A stretch of DNA of 64,000 nucleotides from Gammaproteobacteria bacterium Ga0077536 (GTDB taxonomy: Bacteria > Pseudomonadota > Gammaproteobacteria > Ga0077536): assembly GCA_001464935.1 (NCBI GenBank), contig LNEL01000054.1:85407-149406 (forward strand), given 5' to 3'. Made by a program: the position numbers and the translations under genes. This document shows positions 1-6,631 of the stretch, piece by piece (the stretch's first letter is position 1; the number at the start of each line of letters is the position of its first letter). The notes under the pieces were generated by a model, which ran no database searches, had not been told where the DNA came from, and saw nothing but the letters and a program-made list of their open reading frames with translations.

Positions 1-209
1 TTCAGGCTTTCGTCATCGACGATCACCTGCACGCCGTGCGATTCGAACACGCGGTCGTGCTCGCCCACTTCGCGGGCCGGCTGCACGACATAGGCGTAAC
101 CGGAGCAGCCGGTGGGTTTGACGCCGAGGCGCAGGCCGTTGCCACCCTGCGCGCCGCTGAGAAAGCGCTGCACGTGTTCGGCGGCGCGTTCGGTCAGACT
201 GACAGACAT
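1..209 (-). CDS. A-type Fe-S carrier (IscA/SufA/ErpA family), partial
   Basis: This is the N-terminal 69 residues of a HesB/IscA-family scaffold, which carries Fe-S clusters to apoproteins in the cytoplasm. It starts at ATG 209 (MSVSLTERAAEHV) and runs off the left edge. The family signature around the first cluster-ligand Cys is visible as KPTGCSGYAY. The C-terminal Cys-Gly-Cys pair lies outside the window. It sits 28 bp downstream of iscR on the same strand, with no iscS or iscU between them. It could therefore be IscA of a rearranged isc operon or SufA at the head of a suf operon, so I leave the symbol blank. Confidence 0.9.
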   Translation of the reverse strand, partial: MSVSLTERAAEHVQRFLSGAQGGNGLRLGVKPTGCSGYAYVVQPAREVGEHDRVFESHGVQVIVDDESL

Positions 210-237
210 TGCTCTTTCTCCTGGGACGGGCGCGGGC

Positions 238-711
238 TCAGGCCGCGCTGCTTTCGGTCTGGGACGCGGCGTTGGGCCACATGCGCAGCACCTGCACCGC
301 GCCGGTGTCGCGCGCCTTGTTGACCACCGCTTCGAGGCTGACGCTCGACAGGTACAGCCGGATTTGGGCGCTCAGTTCTTCCCACAGATCGTGGGTCAGG
401 CAGCCATGGTCGCCCTGGCAGTTCCGCTTGCCGCGGCAGCGGGTCGCGTCGACCGATTCGTCGACGGCATCGATGACGTCCGCCACCGAAATTTCGGCGC
501 GCGGCCGGCCGAGCCGGTAGCCGCCGCCGGGGCCGCGGGTGCCGTCGACGAGGCCCCGACGCCGCAGCGCCGCAAACAGTTGTTCGAGATAGGACTGGGA
601 GATCCCGTGACGCTCCGCGATTTCCGCGAGCGAAATCCGCCCTTTGTCCTGGTTAAGCGCCAGTTCCACCATCGCCGTGACGGCGTAGCGGCCTTTAGTC
701 GTCAAACGCAT
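238..711 (-). CDS. iscR: Fe-S cluster regulator IscR (Rrf2 family)
   Basis: A 157-residue Rrf2-family winged-helix transcription factor that senses Fe-S status with a [2Fe-2S] cluster. The N-terminus [14 protein letters not shown] is typical of IscR, so I start at ATG 711; an in-frame upstream start would only add 11 unrelated residues. The DNA-binding helix region is followed by the cluster site, three Cys spaced six residues apart (CRGKRNC then QGDHGC) with a His three residues on. This matches Cys92/98/104/His107 of the Escherichia coli protein. It is followed by an A-type carrier gene and probably represses its own promoter through the site at 763-784. Confidence 0.96.
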   Translation of the reverse strand: MRLTTKGRYAVTAMVELALNQDKGRISLAEIAERHGISQSYLEQLFAALRRRGLVDGTRGPGGGYRLGRPRAEISVADVIDAVDESVDATRCRGKRNCQGDHGCLTHDLWEELSAQIRLYLSSVSLEAVVNKARDTGAVQVLRMWPNAASQTESSAA

Positions 712-1058
712 CCTGTACCCCCGTGGCGGAATACCGAGAATCAATGTCGGTAATTTTGGTGGATACCCAGTAATACAGTCAACATTTATTTTTCAGCACC
801 TCGGTGAGTGAGCGGCGTCGAAAGGTCACGATCCGCGCCGCGACGGCCCGCGCGCCGCAAGTCCGACATTCGCTGCCAGAGACAGATGATCGCGACCCTG
901 GCGCGCGGATCGCCCGGAAGCCAGGGCAGATGCAGGGCTTGCGGGGCCGTGGTGCCCGGGCCGGACGGTGCCGGGTGCAGGACGACCGAGGGTTTCCGGA
1001 GTCAGCCGTCAGCTTCGACTACGCATGACGCGGGCGCCGAGATCTGCAGCGAAGCCGG
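712..1058. other. Intergenic region between iscR and cysE
   Basis: A gap of 347 bp between two leftward genes. The part nearest iscR carries its promoter (753-784). The remaining GC-rich stretch shows no open frame with recognisable protein features, no tRNA and no clear hairpin terminator. cysE transcription may read through it. Confidence 0.6.
753..784 (-). promoter_or_regulatory. iscR promoter with IscR type-1-like operator
   Basis: Reading the minus strand, TTGACT (777-782) is a -35 box. CAAAAT (753-758) is a 4/6 match to a -10 box at 18 bp. The -35 box is embedded in TGTTGACTGTATTACTGGGT followed by AT, which resembles the type-1 IscR site found around iscR -35 regions in proteobacteria. 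IscR binding is inferred from that similarity and from the position in front of iscR. Confidence 0.65.
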
Positions 1059-1775
1059 CTAGACGTCGATGCCCTGGCGTTTCAGGGCGGCTTCGAGCGC
1101 CGCGACCTGCTGCTCCAGGCGGCTCGCGTGGGCCGTGACCTGCTCCAGCGCCTGGACCAGCGGGTCATTGAGATCCCGTGCCTGGCCGTAGGCGTCGAAG
1201 TGGCCGGCGGGCTTCGGCGTCGCGGGCGCGGCCTCGTTCAGCTCGAGATCGGCGGTCGCCGCCTTGCCGCCGGCGATGCGCCCGGGGATGCCGACGACGG
1301 TCGCGCCATCGGGCACGTCCTTGACGACGACGGCGTTCGAGCCGATGCGGGCGTTTTCGCCGATCGTGATCGGCCCCAGCACCTTCGCGCCGGCGCCGAT
1401 CACGACCCCGCGCTTCAGCGTGGGGTGGCGCTTGCCCTTGTTCCAGGTGGTGCCGCCGAGCGTCACCCCGTGATAGAGGGTCACGTCGTCGCCGATTTCC
1501 GCGGTCTCCCCGATCACCACGCCCATGCCGTGATCGATGAAGAAGCGCCGGCCAATCGTCGCGCCCGGGTGAATCTCGATGCCCGTCAGCATGCGGCCGA
1601 GATGGGCGGTCAGCCGGCCCAGCCACTTGAAGCCGTGGCGCCACAGCGTGTTCGCCAGCCGATGGATGATCAGCGCATGCACGCCGGGGTAGGTCGTGAT
1701 GACTTCGAAGCTGTTTCGCGCCGCCGGATCGCGGTCGAAAATGCTGCGGATGTCTTCTTTGAGTTGAGCGAGCAT
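1059..1775 (-). CDS. cysE: Serine O-acetyltransferase CysE
   Basis: A 238-residue serine acetyltransferase that makes O-acetylserine from serine and acetyl-CoA, the first step of cysteine synthesis. The left-handed beta-helix hexapeptide repeats are clear: [28 protein letters not shown], and [11 protein letters not shown] near residues 65-105. The catalytic His-containing FIDHGMG and the substrate loop are present. The last 45 residues form a short coiled-coil-like tail, longer than in the core enzyme. Lying upstream of iscR and the A-type carrier, it links cysteine (the sulfur donor) with Fe-S assembly, an arrangement also seen in other bacteria. I start at ATG 1775, where the N-terminus matches the short-type CysE start. 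Confidence 0.95.
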   Translation of the reverse strand: MLAQLKEDIRSIFDRDPAARNSFEVITTYPGVHALIIHRLANTLWRHGFKWLGRLTAHLGRMLTGIEIHPGATIGRRFFIDHGMGVVIGETAEIGDDVTLYHGVTLGGTTWNKGKRHPTLKRGVVIGAGAKVLGPITIGENARIGSNAVVVKDVPDGATVVGIPGRIAGGKAATADLELNEAAPATPKPAGHFDAYGQARDLNDPLVQALEQVTAHASRLEQQVAALEAALKRQGIDV

Positions 1776-1860
1776 GATGGCAGGATAGCGCCCCGCGACA
1801 GCGGCGGTGTCGACGAAATGTTGGTGAATTGTTGGCGGACCAGGTCCGCGAGGTCAGTCC

Positions 1861-2085
1861 TTGGAAAAGCCCGAACCCGACGAACCGAAGCGCATGAGCT
1901 TACTACAGGTGGTGCAGAGCGTGCTCGCCGCCTTCTTCGGTGTGCAGAGCAACCGTAACCGCGAGCGCGACTTCAAACAGGGCTCGGCGAAGACCTTCAT
2001 CATCGCCGGGCTGGTCGGCGCGGTGCTGTTCATCGCGGTGGTCGCGATGGTGGTCAAGGTGGTGCTGGGGATGGCGACGGGCTGA
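1861..2085 (+). CDS. DUF2970 small membrane protein
   Basis: A 74-residue protein that I recognise as the DUF2970 family of Betaproteobacteria and Gammaproteobacteria, of unknown function. The family core is LLQVVQSVLAAFFGVQS followed by a basic stretch RNRERDF and one C-terminal transmembrane helix (residues 47-70). The start is TTG 1861, with GAGGT six bases upstream; an internal ATG at 1894 would remove 11 conserved-looking residues. A perfect 7-bp inverted repeat with a 1-base centre (1835-1849) lies just before the ribosome binding site. The gene is divergent from cysE. Confidence 0.8.
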   Translation: MEKPEPDEPKRMSLLQVVQSVLAAFFGVQSNRNRERDFKQGSAKTFIIAGLVGAVLFIAVVAMVVKVVLGMATG

Positions 2086-2316
2086 GCAGGGGCGCGTCCG
2101 TGCCGGCGGCCAGCCTGTGCCGCCGGGCGCGCATCAGCCTCACTGCCCCCAGGCCTTCGATTCCTCTGCCGGCAGTGCCTGGCAGAATTCCTCCGTCAGG
2201 CGACCTTTCACCAGGCCCGGTTGGCGCGCGGCAGGTTCCTCCAGCGGCACGGCCTGACATGTTGGCGCGGCCCGCGCAGCTCTTCACGCGGGCCCGGCCA
2301 GGAGGTGTGATGCGCG

Positions 2317-3045
2317 ATGGCAGATGGTCTGACCGAGATTTCGTGGCGTTTTAAGATCCATGAGAGGGTTGCAGACTGCGGCGTTATTGCGCTCGGAGAA
2401 CGGGGTGATGTCGTGCAGGCAAACGCCCGTGCGCTCGACGAACTGCGCCGGAGTGCGTACCTCGCGGTGGTCGACGGCAGACTCTGCGCGGTGAACCCGG
2501 AGGTCCGGGGCCAGTTCGAACGACTTGTTGACCTTTGCTCGACCACCTCGCTGCCCGAGAATCGGCCGGCGACTCCAACGCCTGCAGCGGCTGTCGCGGG
2601 GCCACCGCGATTGCCACCACAATTGAAGTTGCTGCTGGCTCGCTGCGCGCCGAATGGGCACAGCGAGGACTCCGCCGCGAAGACTATTGTCGTCTTCGGC
2701 ACCGGTGAGCAGGCGTATCAACGCCTCGAGCAAGTCATGCTGCAGGTCCAGACGGGCATGACCGATGACTGCGCCAAAGTGGTCATGGGCCTCTCTCAAG
2801 GCATGTCGGTTCGCGAATATGTGCAGACGCACGAGCGGCCGGCCGTCACGGTGCGCTTTCACATGCGAGAAGCGTTGCTTGGCATCGAGGCCTGGTGCAG
2901 TGGAGGCGTACCGCAGCGTCTCGGCAAAGGGCCCATCTGGTCCGACCTCATCCCCCGCTGGCTGCATCTGATGACCGCCTCGCGGTTCGAACTTTTCGAA
3001 GACTCTCCGCCCGACCGCTCGCCACCTGCGCCGACGCCGGCGTAG
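2317..3045 (+). CDS. Orphan regulator-like protein with degenerate LuxR-type HTH
   Basis: A 242-residue protein with no confident family match. Residues 1-70 (VADCGVIALGERGDVVQANARALDELR, described here in parts) look like the PAS-like sensor segment found in some LuxR-type regulators. Residues about 148-195 (from TDDCAKVVMGLSQGMSVRE to the MREALLGI end) align by eye with a GerE/LuxR winged helix, but the usual recognition-helix residues are altered. About 45 more residues follow that are not part of that domain. A good ribosome binding site (AGGAGG, 2300-2305) precedes ATG 2317. Base composition is a little lower in GC than in the neighbours, which suggests acquired DNA or relaxed selection. 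The function is unknown. Confidence 0.6.
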   Translation: MADGLTEISWRFKIHERVADCGVIALGERGDVVQANARALDELRRSAYLAVVDGRLCAVNPEVRGQFERLVDLCSTTSLPENRPATPTPAAAVAGPPRLPPQLKLLLARCAPNGHSEDSAAKTIVVFGTGEQAYQRLEQVMLQVQTGMTDDCAKVVMGLSQGMSVREYVQTHERPAVTVRFHMREALLGIEAWCSGGVPQRLGKGPIWSDLIPRWLHLMTASRFELFEDSPPDRSPPAPTPA

Positions 3046-3303
3046 AACTGTCTACGGGGAGCCAGCGGTTGCATGTTGAACAGTGCGATCTGACCCGCTT
3101 GGACGGCCGCGCTCGCCATCGTCAGTTGATGAAGGGCATCCCCGAGCCGGGCAATGAGAACCTCGACATTCTGCTCTCGCATGCCGCAGGCCTATTGCGC
3201 GCTTGGCCCGGCGCGATCTGAAGAACGGACAGAGCCTGATTCGGATGCGGGACAGTGGAAGCCAGCGGCCCGTTCGTCTACTGCGTGATTCGCCTCTTTC
3301 CGC

Positions 3304-4368
3304 TCAATCTGCCTCTTCACCCGCCAACTCCCCGGTCGTCACCGCCCTGAAGCTCGTCCCATCCCTGATCAGGAACAGCGCCGTCAGCCCCAGTTCGCGC
3401 GCGAGTGCCGGGCCGCGGGTCGGGCCCAGTACGAGCAGACCGGTGGCGTAGGCGTCGGCGTACATGCACGACGCGTGCAGCACGGTCACGGCGGCGAGCG
3501 CGTGTTCGATCGGGCGGCCGGTCGCGGGGTCGATTTCGTGGGCATAGCGTTTGCCCTCGAATTCGAAGTAGCGCTGATAGTCGCCCGAGGTCGCGAGCGC
3601 CGTGTCGCCTAGCGACAGCACGCGCTCGACGTCGGTGGAGTCCGGAGTCGGCCACGCGACGCCAATCTGCCAGGGGCGGCCTGCCTCGGCGTGCCCGCGG
3701 CTGACGATCTCACCGCCGATTTCGACCATGAAATCGCGATGCCCCCTGTCCGCCAGCCACCCGGCCACGCGGTCCACCGCGTAACCCTTCGCGATCGCCG
3801 ACAGGTCGACGTAGAGATCCGGGCGGGTTTTGCGCGCGCGCGGCGGTGCGTCGGCGAGCTGCAGCTGACGAAATCCGACGCGGGCCCGGGCGGCGGTCAG
3901 CGCGTCGGCGGGCGGCGGCACCGGCACCCGCGTCTGCGGCCCGAAGCCCCACAGGTTCACGACCGGCCCGACGGTCGCGTCGAAGGCGCCGGCCGTCTGG
4001 GCGCTGACGGTCGCGGCGGCCGTCAGCACCTCGTGCAGCGCCGGTGACAACGCAATCCAGGCGGTATCCGCGGTCTGGTTCAAACGCGAGAGTTCGGACG
4101 TCGGCCGCCACGTCGACATCGCGTCGTTGATGTCCTCGAGCAGGGCGTCGATTTCAGCCTGCAGCTCGGCAGCGGGCAGCGTGGGGTTCCTCACCGACAG
4201 GCTGTAACGCGTGCCCATCGTCTCGCCCGCCAGACGCAGCGCCGCGGCTGCTGCGTCGAGACTCGCGGCGGCCAGCAACAGCAACACGCAAAGCGCCGGC
4301 CCTCTGCGTGAAGTCGAGCGCAAGGGCCGTGTTCGTGCTGGCCGACGGTGGCGGAAAATATGTGTCAT
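3304..4368 (-). CDS. apbE: FAD:protein FMN transferase (ApbE/NosX type)
   Basis: A 354-residue exported flavin transferase that attaches FMN through a phosphoester to Thr/Ser of target proteins. An N-terminal signal sequence (hydrophobic residues 25-43) precedes the ApbE domain, which begins at GETMGTRYSL. The DAMSTWRPTSELSRLN segment, the VVNLWGFGP motif, the DLSAIAKGYAVD motif and the C-terminal metal-binding MYADAYATGLLVLG stretch are all present. The gene is divergent from nosZ and shares its upstream region. Its likely client is NosR, which carries the target motif at Thr183, so it plays the role called NosX elsewhere. Confidence 0.92.
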   Translation of the reverse strand: MTHIFRHRRPARTRPLRSTSRRGPALCVLLLLAAASLDAAAAALRLAGETMGTRYSLSVRNPTLPAAELQAEIDALLEDINDAMSTWRPTSELSRLNQTADTAWIALSPALHEVLTAAATVSAQTAGAFDATVGPVVNLWGFGPQTRVPVPPPADALTAARARVGFRQLQLADAPPRARKTRPDLYVDLSAIAKGYAVDRVAGWLADRGHRDFMVEIGGEIVSRGHAEAGRPWQIGVAWPTPDSTDVERVLSLGDTALATSGDYQRYFEFEGKRYAHEIDPATGRPIEHALAAVTVLHASCMYADAYATGLLVLGPTRGPALARELGLTALFLIRDGTSFRAVTTGELAGEEAD

Positions 4369-4432
4369 TTCAAATACATATTTTCTGTGTGGTTGAAATC
4401 ATGATGAAAACTGCCGGCCAACTGTCGCGCCT

Positions 4433-4480
4433 TTGACCTGCATCAATTTGGAGCGCCCCCCATCATCGTTAATGACGGGG
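4433..4480 (+). promoter_or_regulatory. FNR/DNR-type activated promoter of the nos operon
   Basis: TTGACCTGCATCAA (4433-4446) matches the FNR/DNR dyad TTGAT-N4-ATCAA in nine of ten defined positions. A -10-like GTTAAT lies at 4468-4473. This puts the dyad centre about 41.5 bp upstream of a start near 4481, the spacing of class II FNR-activated promoters. Anaerobic or NO-responsive control of nosZ is therefore expected. The regulator itself is not in the window. Confidence 0.75.
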
Positions 4481-4497
4481 TGCGACAAATTGTCGCA
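4481..4497. repeat. 17-bp palindrome at the predicted nosZ transcript start
   Basis: TGCGACAAATTGTCGCA is a perfect inverted repeat with 8-bp arms and a single central base. It begins at the transcription start predicted from the FNR site. It could be a repressor operator, or a 5-prime stem of six pairs with a five-base loop protecting the leader. Neither is shown. Confidence 0.6.
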
Positions 4498-4592
4498 GGC
4501 GATCGGGACCACGCAAGCGGTACGAGCGGATTGCCGGGCAACCAGCAGGCTCGTCCCGACGTTCCGCCTTCAAACGATTGAGGAATCATGTC

Positions 4593-6551
4593 ATGCGCAA
4601 ACAAGAAGAGAAGGAGCTCCCCACCGAGCTCGACACCCATCGGCGCAAGTTTCTGAACACGGCCGCCTTTGCCGGCCTGGCCGGCACCGGCGTCGCCATG
4701 GGGATGGCGGCGTGCAGCGACGAACAGTCCGCTTCCGCTCCGCCTGCCCCCGGCGCTGCCCCCGCGGCGTCGCAGCCGGCCGCCGCCGAACACGCGGGCA
4801 CCGTGCATCTCAAGCCGGGCGAACTCGACACCTACTATGGACTGTGGAGCGGCGGCCATACCGGGGACTTCCGCGTGCTGGGGCTGCCGTCGGGCCGCGA
4901 ACTGCTGCGCGTGCCGTGTTTCACCCCCGACGCGCTGATCGGCTGGGGCATCACCAACGAATCCAAGGCCATCATGGGCACGCGTCCGGACGGCCAGCTC
5001 GAATTCACCGTCGGCGATACGCACCACGTGCACGCGTCGTACAAGGACGGCAACTACGATGGCCGCTACGCGTGGATCAACGACAAGATCAACAGCCGCA
5101 TCGCCCGCATCCGGCTCGACTACTTCATCTGCGACAAGATCACGAAGCTGCCGAACGTGCAGGGCTTTCACGGCATCTTTCCCGACAAGCGCGACCCGGT
5201 CGACCCGGCCATCAACTACACGACGCGCGTGTTCTGCGGCGCCGAATTCCACATCCCGCTGCCGAACGACGGCACCGGTCTCGACACCAGCGATCAGTAC
5301 CGCGCCCTGTTTTCCTGTGTCGACGCGGAAACGATGGAAGTGCGCTGGCAGGTGTTGATCGACGGCAACTGCGATCTCGCGGCCAGCTCGTTCGACGGCA
5401 AGCTTGCCGCCACCAACCAGTACAACACCGAGAACGGCGTGCACTACGAAGACATGATGTCGGCCGAGCGGGACGGCTGCCTGTTCTTCCACGTGGCGCG
5501 CATCGAGCAGGCGGTGAAGGAAGGCAAGTTCAAGACCATCGGCGATTCGCCCGTTCCGGTCGTCGACGGCACGCTCGCCGCCAATGCGGATCCGGCGACG
5601 GCACTGGTCGCGCGTGTCAGCGTGCCGAAGAACCCGCACGGCGTGAACGCGAGCCCGGACGGCAAGTACTTCATCTGCGCCGGCAAGCTGTCGCCGACTG
5701 CCACCGTGATCGAGCTCGCCAAAGTGCTCGACTGGTTCGACGGCAAGCTCGATGACATCGACAAGGCGGTCGTCGCCGAAGTGGAACTCGGCCTCGGGCC
5801 CCTTCACACCGCGTTCGACGGTCGCGGTAACGCCTACACCACGCTGTTCCTCGACAGCCAGGTCGTGAAGTGGAACGTGGAAGCGTCGATCAAATTCGCG
5901 GCCGGTGACAACACTGTTCAATACGTCGTCGACCGGCTGGACGTGCAGTACCAGCCCGGCCACATCAACGCGTCGCAGTCGGAAACGATGTTTGCGGACG
6001 GCAAGTGGCTGGCCGTCGGCTGCAAGTTCTCGAAGGATCGCTATCTGCCCATCGGGCCTATGCATCCGGAGAACGAACAGCTCGTCGACATCTCCGGCGA
6101 CAAGATGGTGCTGGTCGCCGACCATCCGGTGCGCCCGGAACCGCACGACTTCATCATCTTCAAACGTGAGCTGCTGCAGCCGAAGCAGGTCTATGCGCTG
6201 GAGGACTTTCCGCTGGCGCTGAAGGACCCCGCCGAAGCCGGTGTCACGCGCGACGGCAGCAAGGTGACTGTGAAGATCGCGTCGCAGGCGCCGGCATTCT
6301 CGCCGCGTGAATTCACAGTGAAGCAGGGCGACGAGGTCACGATCATCCTGACCAACTTCGACAAGGTCGAGGATCTCACGCACGGCTTTGCGGTGCCGAA
6401 CTACAACATCAATTTCGTCGTCAATCCGCAGGAAACGAAATCAGTGACCTTCGTCGCCGACCAGCCCGGCGTCTACTGGTGCTACTGCACGCACTTCTGC
6501 CATGCGCTGCATCTCGAGATGCGTTCGCGCATGATCGTTGAGCCGGCGTGA
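4593..6551 (+). CDS. nosZ: Nitrous oxide reductase NosZ
   Basis: A 652-residue periplasmic copper enzyme reducing N2O to N2. I start at ATG 4593, with GAGGA eight bases upstream. A Tat signal (Arg17-Arg18, RRKFLNTAA) marks the Tat-exported clade I type. Cys41 in MGMAAC also resembles a lipobox. The seven-bladed propeller carries CuZ-site His motifs such as GDTHHVHASYKDG. The C-terminal cupredoxin domain has the CuA ligands CTHFCHALHLEM (Cys632, Cys636, His640, Met643). The long segment around NYTTRVFCGAEF and KNPHGVNASPDGKYF is typical of beta/gammaproteobacterial NosZ. It is the first gene of nosZ-nosR-nosDFYL, an order that differs from the classic nosRZDFYL. Confidence 0.98.
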   Translation: MRKQEEKELPTELDTHRRKFLNTAAFAGLAGTGVAMGMAACSDEQSASAPPAPGAAPAASQPAAAEHAGTVHLKPGELDTYYGLWSGGHTGDFRVLGLPSGRELLRVPCFTPDALIGWGITNESKAIMGTRPDGQLEFTVGDTHHVHASYKDGNYDGRYAWINDKINSRIARIRLDYFICDKITKLPNVQGFHGIFPDKRDPVDPAINYTTRVFCGAEFHIPLPNDGTGLDTSDQYRALFSCVDAETMEVRWQVLIDGNCDLAASSFDGKLAATNQYNTENGVHYEDMMSAERDGCLFFHVARIEQAVKEGKFKTIGDSPVPVVDGTLAANADPATALVARVSVPKNPHGVNASPDGKYFICAGKLSPTATVIELAKVLDWFDGKLDDIDKAVVAEVELGLGPLHTAFDGRGNAYTTLFLDSQVVKWNVEASIKFAAGDNTVQYVVDRLDVQYQPGHINASQSETMFADGKWLAVGCKFSKDRYLPIGPMHPENEQLVDISGDKMVLVADHPVRPEPHDFIIFKRELLQPKQVYALEDFPLALKDPAEAGVTRDGSKVTVKIASQAPAFSPREFTVKQGDEVTIILTNFDKVEDLTHGFAVPNYNINFVVNPQETKSVTFVADQPGVYWCYCTHFCHALHLEMRSRMIVEPA

Positions 6552-6631
6552 CGACACGGATGGTTTGATCAACAGAGCGCCGCTCAGCGGCGGTGCCCAC
6601 ACGCCGCTGACCGACACCCCGGACGGACACC

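Noticed and set aside
2859-3182. Small minus-strand gene (107 codons) overlapping the orphan regulator
   Set aside because: The first third looks protein-like, but there is no ribosome binding site, no known family and it overlaps a better-supported gene.
4443-6383. A 646-codon open frame antisense to nosZ
   Set aside because: It mirrors nosZ codons in GC-rich DNA, has Arg/Val/Asp-rich composition and no motif, and nosZ is unmistakable on the other strand.
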